Made by a program: the position numbers and the translations under genes
In this document: positions 1 to 11,894 of the stretch, one piece after another
Layout of the letters: every line of letters begins with the position of its first letter
Numbering within the stretch: position 1 is the first letter of the stretch
The notes under the pieces: generated by a model
Told to the model about the DNA's origin: nothing
The model's input: only the letters and a program-made list of their open reading frames with translations
The model's database searches: none
Source of the DNA: Andrena cerasifolii
Lineage: Eukaryota > Arthropoda > Insecta > Hymenoptera > Andrenidae
DNA length: 64,000 bases
NCBI RefSeq assembly: GCF_050908995.1
Contig: NC_135120.1
Coordinates: 13,157,433-13,221,432, forward strand
Direction of reading: 5' to 3'

Positions 1-729
1 CCCTCTTCTTATTGTTTATTGTTATTATTATTAATCGTCTTTATTACTAAAAAAGAAGAACCCTGAGTATTTACAGCTACCATGGTCAATGATTATTATT
101 CCAAGAAAGCATTTCCCTGTTCCGTATGTACTTCCTTCGGCGGGCGATTCTTTCGGTGAGCGTTTATTGCGCTTTTTCCATTCCTCTTGTCTCCCGTGTC
201 AAGCTTAACGCATTCCGTGTGCTCGCGCATCTGTCCCGCCTCGAGGTCCACAAGATCGACGTCCTTGGGTCTTTCAAACTCTTTGCCGATGCAACTAGCC
301 CCTGGACACCCTTCACCGTCGGACGTTACGAGGGCTTCCAGCCTCCCCCGGGCGTTCCCGGATTCCTCGAAACGTTATTGCCCGGAAGACGAGCGCGGAG
401 ATAGATGTCCTCCGCGCGGGACGCTCCGTTGCAGAGAGGGCGTAAGAAATGATGGGTCCATCAGAATTTCCATTCCACGCTGAAACGTTGAGCGTTATTT
501 TTCCCGAGAACGCTTTACTTTCTGCAAGCCGATTCGGACGCCCGGTTGCTTCGCCGCTTTGTTTAACGCGATTCTGGACATCTCGCATTGCAGCTCCGCC
601 GAAAATGGTAGGCACTGGATATGCCCTTTATTTTCTCTCTCGATTTCGCTTCTCATCCCTCCATTGTATCGTCGACGGGAACCTACGTTTCAGTGGAAAT
701 CCTCTGCAACCGGCTCACTTTCAGCTGGA
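1..729. other. Intergenic, no gene recognised
   Basis: No exon with coherent splice sites or recognisable protein similarity is visible on either strand. The stretch around 130-700 is CpG-rich with several overlapping short open frames in different frames, which is expected by chance at this base composition. It lies directly left of a dispersed repeat copy. Confidence 0.5.
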
Positions 730-1062
730 CAAGAAATTAGTTAAACGCAGTACGGATCCCATAATTTTGTAATTCTAATTTTGCAAAAAATTCACAACTC
801 ACGCGTTATAGGTACAATTATTAAAACTATCAAGCCATAGCTCCATGTCAGATTTAAAAAACAAAAGCTATAGAAAATTTAAAATAATTTTAATTATACT
901 ACTCACTATTGAATAACCCATTAAAAAGCGTTGTAAAAGAATAACAAGAAATACAATATACTCAATAGAAATAAATCTACATTTCATTAACAATTAAAAT
1001 CTTCACACTAAAACTCAATTTCAGATCATTGAGGGTTGGTAGCTTTCTAAACAGCTAGGCCC
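730..1062. mobile_element. MITE family A, copy 1 (left end degraded)
   Basis: This AT-rich block aligns along most of its length with the copies at 6878-7299 and 17430-17766. They share GTTAAACGCAG near the left, CAAGCCATAG, ACTCACTATTGAATAAC-like text and the right end TGAGGGTTGGTAGCTTTCT followed by GGCCC. The right terminal inverted repeat is intact; the left terminus seen in the other copies is not recognisable here. There is no coding capacity, so it is non-autonomous. The base pattern GATT follows the right end, where the other copies have a 4-bp target duplication. Confidence 0.7.
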
Positions 1063-4000
1063 GATTATTTGTTCGTTTATCGTCTTTTCTGTTCTTAATG
1101 AGTTCGTGTCGTAAATAAATTAATATATAAAATCGAAAGGTGAACGTGCCATTATAGAAGCCAGAAGACTCCTCCACAAGTCGAGCGTCGCGGACGAAGG
1201 CAAACATCTCGACGCGATGATATTAGAAAGCAATAAAGGGAGGATCGCGTTTCGAGGGTCATCTTCATCCTGGTACCTTCTTCGTCGAGGCAGTCGGGCG
1301 GATCTTAAACCTTTGCGGCAATCTCGCCGCGAATTGGCAAGCTTCCACCTGCCGGCCTGACATTCTGCGGTATCTGTCATCCGTGCGTCTGAGGTACTTA
1401 GCATCCATAGCACCTTTTACCTTACGCTTTTGAATTTGCCCACGCGACGATTGGCACAACAATTTGTCCCTTATCAATACTGTCGGGGCGCGCAAAATTT
1501 CCGTGTTTTGCAAACCTGATGGGATGGTCTTCGATATGGAATATTTCTCATGTCCCTTGCTTCCAACTGTTGTGAATAATAATAATAATAAAGCGTTTTT
1601 ATTACACACAAGATTCTTATCTACTTACTTAATCACAAGATTCTTCGCGGCAAGCACACTTTTGCAGAAAAGATCGAGTAAAGAATTTGACATACCTTAA
1701 AAGTTTTAAGGATTTTACATATATTGAAAATTTATCTGTTTCAGTCGTTTCTGTCAAGCTCCAGCTTCCAAGCGGTATGTAGATTAAATAGCGACAGTTT
1801 GGCATGAAAAATCGCTACGTTCCCGATCAACTTGGCTAATATTTCAAAATACATGCGCGTAGATGAACGTGTGACGCTTGAAGGCCTGCGAGCAGCGATA
1901 TTAATTTATTACTGTCGCCGCTGGTTAGCCACCGCCGATTGAAATAGTTACAATGCATCCCCTCTCGGCTCCAAATATCGCGTCGTCAATATTCATTAAA
2001 CATCCCACCGCGCATCCGCTTCCAAAGCTGTCGCAAAATCAGAGGATAATCAAATTCATATGCGGGGTGTTTGGCGACAAATAGTAGAAAATGAACGTGT
2101 CAAAATAGAACGAAATTTAAGACTGACGAAGCGGAGGCTCTGTTTTTCGTTATTCGTGTTCGAAAATTCGAGCGAGGAGCGCCTAGAGAATGGCAATTCG
2201 ACGATCGGGTAGGACGTACGCGCCTTTACTGACTTACGCAACGCGCGCCGCTGATCGCCAGATTGCCATTCTTCAGGCGTCCTGACTCGAAGTTTTGAAC
2301 ATTAATAAAGAACAGAGCCTTCGTCGCAATTTCTTTACTCTTCCTCTTATTTTGTCAGGGAAGAAATTACGCAGTTCCGAGAAAAAACCACAGCAAGGTT
2401 TGCACTGCATTTTAATCCCTAATTTCAGAAACCTCTTGTGCTAATAGCCCCAGCTAATTAAGTTAGCCACTGGCTACGGTTCTGTAAAAGTGGGTAAGGA
2501 ATACGGAAACGTTCATGTTGAAATCTTGGCGTGGCAGATTAAGTATCATACGTATATGAGCATAGATTAAGCGTGATGGTAAAGAATAATATGAATTGCT
2601 ACTTAGTAATAAATTCAGTGTAATTTTGCAGGTTTTGTGCTAAGTAGTTAAATATGTTACATGGAAGGATTTTTTTAACTCGCTCGCCTTGGAAGCGTGC
2701 ATATCGATAGCTTAGTACACAAATATTATGTGTCCATTTTTTGAGACATTTGAGTATTTATATGCAACAAGTAGTACTTGACTGTTTCTTTGTGCTGTAT
2801 AAAAATCACATTTATACCTGCTTCATAGATTTGTCAAAAATAATATTTTTGTTCATTGAATGTCTCTGAATCTTATGTACCATCGCACGTTTAACCCTGT
2901 TTTTTTTTTCGAAAACACTAAAAGTGGACTAACAATATTTGTGCACTAAGCCTTCGTAATACAGTTGAATTCGAAACCCATTTAGGTATGTCAGCGAACG
3001 GAGGAATTGTTGAAAGTGCACCCGCCATCGACATACCCCGTTTCTCGAAAGCGCTTGAGTACTTCAATTCTAGACAGAAACTGGCGAACACTGGTCGCAT
3101 TCTTCCCTCCGTCGAAGCTCGAGTTGAAATGAAACTAATCGAGGGACCCGAAGCGAGAACAGAGCAACTCCATTTTCAATCAATTTTGATTTATCCTCCT
3201 TCTGCGCTGCAATGCAACAGAATTCCTTCCTGTCGGCTGTAAAACGTGAAACATGGAGCTGGAAAAGGTATTCCGATATCGGAACGGGCTTTTCTTGTCA
3301 CAGCAGAACTTTGTAGCGATGGTAGCATTCTTAGTATATGATAGAATAAATAGCCAATGTAAATTTTTGTTACATAGCTCGGGGGTTTTAGAGTCCCTGT
3401 ACCAGCTTCACTTCTCATGTAACGGTATCGATTTGGAATAGAATACCCTTCCATTGCCACTAGTCATTATCAGAGGTCGAATGAAACAGTCAACTTTTAT
3501 AAATAAAAGTTACTTATCCAAATTTTGACTTTTAACTGATTTTTTTCTGTTTTAAGTTAACTTTGTACATTGACACTTTAACTCTGTTGTAAGAGTTCAG
3601 TTTTAACAGTTGTTTCAGGTTTGATTAATAAAAGTTCTGGAGGGTCATACACTTTTTAACAGATATTTAAGGATAAAATATAAAAGTTAGGAATTTTTTT
3701 TTAATTAGTATTACTTGAAAAATTGGAAGCAGGATAAATATAGAAGAGAAAGCAGATTGTGATTTTTATATAATTATTTTCACTGAACCGTATAAGGTTC
3801 CAGTTTCAGATCTGTACATGTATCTACTCCACAACATTGTCAGAACTTTAACTTTTTCAGAGCAGAAGAAATGTTTCTGTTTAACTACAACTTCTTTCTA
3901 CTTTCAAGAAAATAAAAGTTTCTTATTCACACAAAAATGTATAGGTATCACTGCATTTTATAACAGTTTTCTCGGAACAGAAAAGATAATAGTAATAAAA

Positions 4001-4429
4001 CTGCAGTTAATTCAGAATTAATTGAAAGTTTTAAGTTTCATTGGACCCCCAGTAATTAGACTTGATATTAAATACTTATACCGAGATTTCCAGTGTTTCT
4101 CGATTTGAATTTGTCCCCTTTTATAAAAGTTCATCGCTAACCCCATCATTCCCCTACGTTCGCGACCTCTTTTGCCACTATCACTTATATTGTACGTACA
4201 CTAACGGAATTTTCCCGTTTATTTAAGTAAACAAATAAATAAAAAAAAATTCTCATCGTCACTTAGAATAAGCCAGCTACAAAAACTGTCTACGTACCGA
4301 ATTTCTACACTCGACACCAAGTAGATACACATACAGATTGCCCCAGCTATAATCGGAAAAGCAAACGTTTCTGTGCAAACGTTTGCGCTCCCTTTTTCTT
4401 TCCCTTTCGATACATGGATCTCGCGTATT
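1063..4429. other. Intergenic, AT-rich, no gene recognised
   Basis: Nothing coding is supported. From about 3480 to 4135 the DNA is strongly AT-rich and repeats the motif AAAAGTT or its complement many times, including the short palindrome AACTTTTATAAATAAAAGTT at 3492-3511. This may be an old foldback element, but I could not align two clear ends. Confidence 0.4.
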
Positions 4430-4663
4430 GCAGAGGCTCCCTGTTGCCCTGTTTCGAAGCTGGCTGCGCAGCTGTCTGTTTGGCGCGCGTGTTGGACGGG
4501 TCTCGTCAGGGAGGCGAAGAGGAGCCCCGGTGGTTGCAGGTGCATCGGCTGCACCGGTGCGTTGCGGCCGTCGGGGCTGGCTTTGCCGCCGGTGCCGAGT
4601 AGAGGCGCAGAACGTGTTCGATCGACCCGTGAACGCGGCCCGTGCTCACACTGCGACAGAGTT
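4430..4663 (+). promoter_or_regulatory. CpG-rich putative promoter of the VWC gene
   Basis: Base composition jumps from AT-rich to a GC- and CpG-rich island at about 4430-4930. Inside it TTCAGTCAGT at 4662-4671 matches the arthropod initiator TCAGT. The island ends at a good splice donor (GAG|GTAACG at 4958/4959). I infer that transcription of the downstream VWC-domain gene starts here, because that gene's first visible coding exon begins with a splice acceptor and so needs an upstream exon. No TATA box is evident. Confidence 0.4.
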
Positions 4664-4958
4664 CAGTCAGTTGCTGTTTGGCCATCGAGCGCGGCGTGTT
4701 GCGGACCCGCGCTCTTCCACCGCTTCTGCCTCGCGAGCCCACTCGTCGCAGCCGGCTTGCGATCAGCTTATCGCGTCGATCGCCCCCACAGCTGTTTGGT
4801 CTCCTTCCTGTGCCCGTGCTCCCTCGAAATTGCGTTATTCTCTTTTTTCCCCGCTTTTTTTTCCGCGCCAAAAGAACTCTGTTGGGAAGAGCGGCTCCGG
4901 GCACATGGGCCCTGAGACACGAGGGACGGTAGAGGCTTCAGCGTGATGCATCTGCGAG
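4664..4958 (+). other. Putative 5' untranslated exon 1 of the VWC gene
   Basis: This is inferred from the TCAGT initiator at its start and the donor CTGCGAG|GTAACG at its end. An ATG at 4946 lies 13 bases before the donor. If it is spliced to the acceptor at 11776/11777, it opens a short upstream frame that runs through the next exon's first ATG and stops after about 19 codons, before the VWC start codon. It could instead be an exon of an unseen gene; only RNA evidence would settle this. Confidence 0.35.
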
Positions 4959-6877
4959 GTAACGTTCAGAATTCCTTTCTTTCTTCATCCCTTCAGTCCT
5001 CTTTATTTATTTATTTATTTATTTGCGGGATCAGCCCATTAAGTTTTGCCGAGATAATGTTGGTAAATCGTGGTTTTAGAGAAGTAACAAGACCCTTTTT
5101 CCTGATGTTTGGCTGCGATAAAGTGTTGCGAGTTACAACCCCCCGCGCTGGCGACACTCCTTTTGTTTCTTTTACACAGGGGTTGAAGCTCATTTGAATA
5201 GAAGCGTCGACAGCGCGTGCGACAGTTTCGGACCGTTAAGGTTAATTCGGGACAACTGCGTTGAAAGTTGAGAGGGTAGGAAGAGATGGTAGATATAGTC
5301 TCGACTGTCGACGCCGCGTATGTTTTCGAGGGCTCGGTGAAAACGAATGGGGACGCTAATTGCGAGCGATGGAAAGCAGAAACATTTCGAATTCAATATT
5401 CTGTATTCACTATTACTGAGCATATGAAACTTAAAACTTAGAAACGATTTAAATATACATATTCATTTTATTTTGTCCTTTAAAACCCACGCGCTGTACT
5501 AATACAATGAAAACTGCAATTATGATCGCAACGTGATGTTTGACTTATCGCGCTCAGTGCGACTTGGCGGGGCTGAATGATTGACCTTAATCACTGAATG
5601 CCAGCCGCGGTTCAGTGATACAGTTTTACACATGTCAGCCATCATAATCTCCTCGGAACGCATCGATATTCAGCGTTCATTAGCGGAGCAATCAATTTGC
5701 ATTAAAGTTTGTTGGAAATTTCATACAATCTGGAATCAGGACATTCATTAGTAGCGATGCGTCACTCGCTTCGCTAATTACTGGTAGGAGTTCAGGTGGA
5801 AAACACTGCGATCGCCTGAAAGTTTCTCGTTGAATTGTACATCCTTCGTCATTGCAACACCCTGCGGATTTCGTCTCTCGGGGCCAGCAATTAATGTGTC
5901 GCGCGAACTAGTTAATCAAGCAATAATACTGGGAATTAATTAACGAGTGGTGGCTGGCTTGTTTCCCGCAGACATTATGTATTCAACGTTCCGGCGTGGG
6001 ATGTCGAATGCGGCTCACCTTGATACTTGAAAAGCGAGGGATAATTAGGTTCGGCCGCCCTTGCCGGATCGGCAGAATTTCCTGTTTACACGGTCACGAT
6101 TTCAATTAATTTAATTGGCGAGAATGTTCCCAGTCACAATTCGCTGGCAAATTGCAGCGCGACGACGGTATTGGCATTGACGTCAGCCCCTCAAAATTCC
6201 TGTATCGAGGTCGATTATTTGGGTTAAGAATTTTCTTCCCGAGCTGCTTGTCAGTGGAGGGAAAGCAAGGGGTGGACACGGTGGGATGTAATTTGCAACA
6301 GAAAAGAAAAGAAGAAAACATTTCACGCTGGATTCAGATTAATCAGCGATTGCAATTGGGTTTCCTTCTTTCAAAGTTTATTTTTTCGAAGGAATTTTAG
6401 ACAGAGGGTTGAAGTCTACGGAGTCCATAAAGGTCAGCCCTCGAGACCACCGTTTCGAAGTAAATTTCTCCGTCATCTAGAGTAGATGGATGTTTTATTG
6501 ATGCAAGAGTCGATGTAATTGCATTCGAAGCTGGCTGCGAGCATGGACGCGTATACCCTGCGAACGTGAAGCATGTGAATAATAGAGGAGATGGTGGGAA
6601 TCACGCGAACCCGGGGTGCACAACTTGACAGGGTATTAGGCCGAGTACAAACTGTAACCACCCTTGCAAGTTCAAAGGCCGATCGTTCGAGACCTGCCTC
6701 GTATACAGGATGTCCTGGCAGGCGATCGACAGGCTTCTCTAGAGTATTTGCCAGGTCATGTAATGGGGCCTGCTCCAGTTCTTCTTGGAATAAAAGGTTA
6801 GCTATTGATAGACCTAAAGTGAATTTTTAGCTAGTAATCAAAATTGTGGGTATCGGTAATAATCATTGAGGGTAAAT
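4959..6877. other. Putative intron 1, left part; nothing recognised
   Basis: This is non-coding DNA between the putative first exon and a MITE copy. It contains a short TTTA run at about 5003-5024 but no supported exon, RNA gene or clear repeat pair. Confidence 0.35.
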
Positions 6878-7299
6878 GGGCCGAGTTATAGGTACAGAAA
6901 CCTACGAACCCTGAAAATGACAAAAAATTAGTTAAACACACTGTGGGCCCTATAATTTTGTCGTCTTTATTTTGCTAAAAATTACCAACCCATCGAACAA
7001 CTCTTATATTCTCAATTATTAAAACAACCAAGCCATAGTTCCACTTTAGATTAAAAAAATAAAAACTGTAGAAAATCTAATTATACATTATACAATTATT
7101 AAATCTACCAAGCCATAGTTTCATTTTAGTGAGCATACTCACTATCGAATAACACACTAAAAACCTTATAAAACAATAATAAGAAATAAAATATTCCCAA
7201 TAGAAATAAAGCTACTTTTCTTTAACAATTTAAATCGTCAAACTAAAACTGTATTTCAGATAAAATTGAGGGTTGGTAGCTTACTGCGTAACTTGGCCC
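6878..7299. mobile_element. MITE family A, copy 2 (complete)
   Basis: The element starts GGGCCGAGTTA and ends TAACTTGGCCC, so its termini are inverted. The inversion continues inward (CTACGAACCCT against the complement of AGGGTTGGTAG). It is flanked by AAAT on both sides (6874-6877 and 7300-7303), an apparent 4-bp target-site duplication. The 422-bp body is AT-rich with no open frame. It is the best-preserved member of the three-copy family in this window. Confidence 0.8.
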
Positions 7300-7303
7300 A
7301 AAT

Positions 7304-9241
7304 GTAGCTTCATTCACAATAGCGTATCTCTACATTTCGGATGCAGCTGGTGATACATGCATAATCGTCCTCGGGATTGCAAGAGCTATACAGGAATGCA
7401 GTATCGGTGCATTCTGGGTTTTAAAATGTGCAAGCGTGGCGTACAGTGAATAGGAGTGGATTAGTCAAAAGGTGGACGTGAATTGAGGATCGCGAGTAGG
7501 TTACATCTGCGCTGATAGCTGGCATAATAAGTATCAGGACTAAAGACCGTTTATCTCGAGAATGGATGGAAATAGCTCCTTTATGTGCATGACCTTTTTT
7601 GCTTAGAAAGCTCGTCGATTATCTAACGGGACACCGCGTGTACATGCACGTGAATGAGGCTATGTAATTCCATTTTTTAATCAGGCGGTGGATCAACGAT
7701 CGCTGGTAATTTCGAGCGCGTTTCTGCTCCCCTGGGGTATTTTCAACTGCGCTCGGGGGGTGTTTATCAACGCTGCAGGGGTTGTTGTCTTTGTGAGATC
7801 AATCTTTTGAAGGGAACATTGCGAGCCGATGCTAGTTTGGAGGAAATGAAGAGTTAATGAAGTGGATTTAAGGCGGGCAGCAGTGGGATACCCGGGAGTC
7901 AATTACGTGCTTTCAAGGATAATGGAAATTTAGGATTTTTGCACGTGGCATGATTGCAAAATAGTGAGGTCGTAGGAAAATCAAATTGTGCCACTCAATG
8001 CTTCTTCTTTAATTAAATGGCAGGAAGGTATTTTTTACTTTACAAATGCTTTCTCAAGCATTATTTGCTAAAATTTTGCCAGTGAAAATGCCCTGAATTC
8101 ACAATTTTCTCAAGTTATAATTTATTTCTTTAAAACGGTGTAGTGAAAACAATTGAAACTTGACAGATATTTTCATCTACCCATCTACTACCTGTAAAAA
8201 AACATTGAAAACTTTGGTACTATTTCTTCAACATTTTTTCAGCTGTTTTATCTGTCGAGGTCGTCTCTTTCCATAAGAGTACGTGTAAAATCAGTGAAAA
8301 TTATAATCGTTATAACTCAACAACCATTTAGTGAATGCGTTTAAAATTTTTGGAGCACATGAGGAAGATGAGAAAAAATAATCTCACAAATTTTTATCGA
8401 CTTGGCACTATTTTGAAGATAGGTAAGCTTTCACACCTCACAACTTATAATTCAGTGGAGTGCTGCTTTAGTGTATTTCGCAAGTATTTGTTCGTTGTTA
8501 ATAATACTCTCCAGTACACCGCAGGCCATGTAAAAATAAATCGAGGTTGTTGATCGACCATTTCACGCGTTGTAAAGCCGACAGGTTTAAAATAACTTCG
8601 CAATAGAAATTTTCATCAATGAGACCATTAGCAGTGCAAATTTTCACCTAAATAATACAACGGAGAGAAGTGGTTTTGATCTGTTCCGAACGGTTGCGCG
8701 AGCTTTAATTAAAAATGGGGAGAAATTCACTGTCTAATTGGAAGTATCTGTTCGCCCGACAGTTTTCCCCAACTGAAATGTCAAAGTTTGCCTGCAATGC
8801 CGTGTTTCTATATTTGTGTGTCAAAAAAATCTCGACAAACGAACGCAACCTTTTTTTATTTAATTTGGGGGGTCGCTATTTCCAACTTCGAACTTGGCCG
8901 TTTACATAGTTTCCCGATACCTTAATAGCAATTCAATAGCGGGAAGTAATCTGAAATTCTCAAACCTGTTACAGTTTCGAAGTTTCTTCATTAACCCTCG
9001 AAAGATGAATAGCTTTTTTCATTATTACTCGGCTTTATTACCCAATATAGAAAGGTACATGTAATTCTAGTAATATAGCAGAATAATTACAGTAAAAGTC
9101 GAGGCTGCAATGTAAACTGTTAATACTGTTAATAAGTTATATAACTAAATCTAAAACTAAACAGAATTCACGCGAGACTTATTTAAATTCTAATCTTCTT
9201 TCGATCTAAAATTCTTATCTTCAAGAATTAATAATAATAAT

Positions 9242-9284
<43 letters not shown>

Positions 9285-10771
9285 TAAGAAAAAAAGAAAG
9301 AGAAAAATAGCAGAGTTAGAAATTATATAGTATATGTAAAAGTACAAGTAGAGTGCAAAAGTAATAGTAGTAGATAACAAGTAGGTAACGCGCGTAGCTT
9401 CATATTTAAGACGAATTGAAAATAGCAGCCCCCGTATCCTCCATCAGAAGGTTAATCAGCGAGGGATCAGCGAAATCCCGAAAGTTAACAAAGAAATCGT
9501 GTCTGTGTCCCAAATCTGGGTTGTATCGTAACCCTTAACAGAAGCGTTTGGGGGAGGGTGAGAACGAGCGTGCAAGTCGACATCCCCGAAGCTTTTGTTC
9601 GCCGTAACCCGCGGTGCAAGTAAAAGAGAAATTGTGCGTTTATCTCCGTGCCGCCTGCATTTCGTTACCCCCCACTCTCTCCCTCCCACCTTCTGTCGTA
9701 AACGCCGGAACTCCCCCGAGCTTCCTTAATCCTATTCTGCATTTTTTACACGGGGTAGAAGTTTGTTCGGCGCGTCCGAAAGAATCGCGCTAACGAGCGG
9801 CACAAACATCGTTCCATCTTCCGCCTTTGTCTTCGCTTCCCGAGCAGAGTTCCGCGACGATTAATCGGGGAGAGTGCGCAGGTAGCTCGGGGACGGTTTA
9901 GCGAAGCATTGTAACGTTCGCGCTCCGCCGCGTTTCGCCGACTTTGACCGGGGACGTTTAATTTTTACCGTCATCCCGCCGCTCGGTCGCGGAGCCGCGC
10001 GGTTAGGGGAGGCATGCACGATCGATTGGTTCGGGTTACAGGGCTGCAATAAGGGAAGGCAAGCGCCGTTTGTTTAACCTTTATCGCAACGGGGCCATGT
10101 TGGCCTAAGAATAATGCAGATGGCTAATGTTGGACGTTCAGTTCGCACTTAAATATTCCATGGAATTTGGCCGCCGTCTGTTCGCATCGCCCGGGGGGCA
10201 CAGAGCGCCCCGCGTTTCCCTGCCCGTTCAATTATTTCGCGCTGTGCACGTCACGCGCCAGTAATCGGGCACGTGACACCGCGAAAACAGCTGCGGACGC
10301 GTGGCTGCATATTAAATGCATCTGCAATTCGCCAGCGCGATAACTGGAGCAAACTGCTTCCCCGGCTATCTGTTTCCTGTGCGAGCGCCTCCATAGCATG
10401 GAAAGCAAACCTTGCCAATCTGGCATGGCAACGAGTTCGACATGCACTTATCCGGCTGAACTGTTTCAATCGATACCCGAGTGTCACTTGTTCCGAACAG
10501 GCCTGTGCTTGAAAATATTGAGATACTATTCGTATTTCGTTTCACAAACTTGCAACGGTATATGCGTGCTGGTATGTGTGTATGTGTGTTGGAGTTGGAA
10601 CAGTGGAAGCTGGGATCTCTTCTCGAGTCACTTAACAATTAGGGAGCACGAAATGCAGATTTATTTTTATATTTTATATTTGTTGAAACGTTTCGAGAGA
10701 TCCTGGGTCGATGGATAGCTTTTTCATTTTGTAGGAATAGGTTTCGTAATTCCTATATGTTCGGGAGCCAC
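7304..10771. other. Putative intron 1, middle part; no gene recognised
   Basis: No exon is supported. Apart from the AAT/TAA microsatellite at 9227-9284 the stretch holds only unassigned AT-rich DNA (7900-9400) and CpG-rich DNA (9450-10300). Confidence 0.4.
9227..9284. repeat. (TAA)n microsatellite
   Basis: This is an uninterrupted-looking run of ATA/TAA triplets with one phase break near 9241. Simple repeat, no coding role. Confidence 0.9.
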
Positions 10772-10885
10772 GAAAAAAACGGACCTCGGGCGATGGGATT
10801 CGAACCTACGACTTTCCAGGGGTCCTCTGCGCTACTGGTCAGCCGCCTTACCAATGTCGCCAAAGTCGAACCTCGAGGTCTCTTA
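10772..10885 (-). mobile_element. tRNA-derived SINE, copy 1
   Basis: Read on the minus strand, this has an RNA polymerase III A box (TGGTAAGGCGG), a perfect B box (GGTTCGAATCC) at tRNA-like spacing, a decayed acceptor stem (GGCGA with TCGCC) and a run of seven T just after the body that would terminate Pol III. It shares the leader GAGACCTCG and the overall order of blocks with the copy at 56856-56990. The imperfect acceptor and T stems, and the shared non-tRNA flank, argue for a tRNA-derived SINE rather than a working tRNA. Confidence 0.65.
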
Positions 10886-10980
10886 TCTCGCGCTCCCTCT
10901 TAAGGGAGTTCCTGAACCCACAAATTTAATATGCAAATCAATTTATGCATCGAGTTGGATCACACTGTTCGGTTCATAAG

Positions 10981-11465
10981 GGTAGTTAGGCAACCCGGAA
11001 ATTCAGAAAATTATGCAACTTTAGGTGCAAGTAGAGTAGTTCATCCGCAACACAAAACTATTTATTGTTGGTGGCACAGTGCTGTTTTGGGGGTGAAATC
11101 AGTGTTTTCTTTATCGTGGAATATCTCGAGAATGCTGAGAGATATCGAAAAGAAGTTTAAATAAAAGTTGCATCTTTTTTTTATATCTACAAAACTGCGT
11201 GAAAATAATTATCGAATTACGGATTGGTGGTGGGGGTGGCTTGAAAAGTATGGATTTTTCGATATCTAATTATTTTTACGCAGTTTTGTAAATATAACAA
11301 AAATGCAACTTTTGTGAAACTTCTTTTCGATATCTCTCACCGTTCTCGAGATATTCCGCGACAAGAAAAAATCTGCATTTTTTTCAAGAGCTGACCAACA
11401 AAAAAAAAACTCTACTTGTACAGAAAGTTGCATAATCTTCTGAATTTCCGGGTTGCCTAACTCCC
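10981..11465. mobile_element. Long-arm inverted-repeat (foldback) element
   Basis: Two arms of roughly 200 bp face each other. GTTAGGCAACCCGGAAATTC at the left is complementary to GAATTTCCGGGTTGCCTAAC at the right, and the pairing continues inward through TATCGAAAAGAAGTTT and ACAAAACTGCG to a short centre near 11230. The two strands therefore read nearly the same peptide-like text in opposite directions, which is an artefact of the inversion. No transposase is present. Confidence 0.8.
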
Positions 11466-11776
11466 CTGGCCAGTCATAAATAACTTCTGCTGCCATTTCA
11501 TTTAAATTCGCAGCAACTCATATCCCCGAACCGACCAGCACTTCGCGACACATTATTTCAAAGCTGCTACCCCCCAGAAGGTTGTGCTTTTCGAAAATTC
11601 GTGGAAGCTCAATCTGGAAGGAGCTTGAGCAACGATTGGAGCCGTTTACGAACAATCAACCGGTTAAGATCGTGTACGGCGTAGGGCAATTATCCCGCGT
11701 TAAGATCAATCACGCGAGTCCCACGCGAAATTGATCCAACGATGAGAAAAACGTATTATTCTGATTTCTGCCGCAG
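11466..11776. other. Putative intron 1, right end, with acceptor
   Basis: Unique-looking DNA ends in a pyrimidine-rich tract and the acceptor TTTCTGCCGCAG at 11776, which is the basis for placing an exon start at 11777. Confidence 0.4.
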
Positions 11777-11894
11777 ATACGATGCTCCTGGCCGCAGTGC
11801 GTGGACGGAGGTTGCTGGAATAGTCGTCTCTCGTGGATCCCTCTTGGAGCGATACGCGCCACCTTCGTCCTTCCGCCAACGACAATCGAGGACC

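Noticed and set aside
3480..4135. Foldback element built of AAAAGTT motifs
   Set aside because: The motif recurs in both orientations, but no pair of long arms could be aligned by eye.
4373..4946. Three overlapping open frames of 130-187 codons in the CpG island
   Set aside because: All frames and both strands are open because the DNA is GC-rich; translations are low-complexity without domains. It is better explained as a promoter and untranslated exon.
10797..10868. A functional tRNA gene
   Set aside because: A and B boxes are good, but the acceptor and T stems are imperfect and a second diverged copy shares non-tRNA flanks, so a SINE is more likely.
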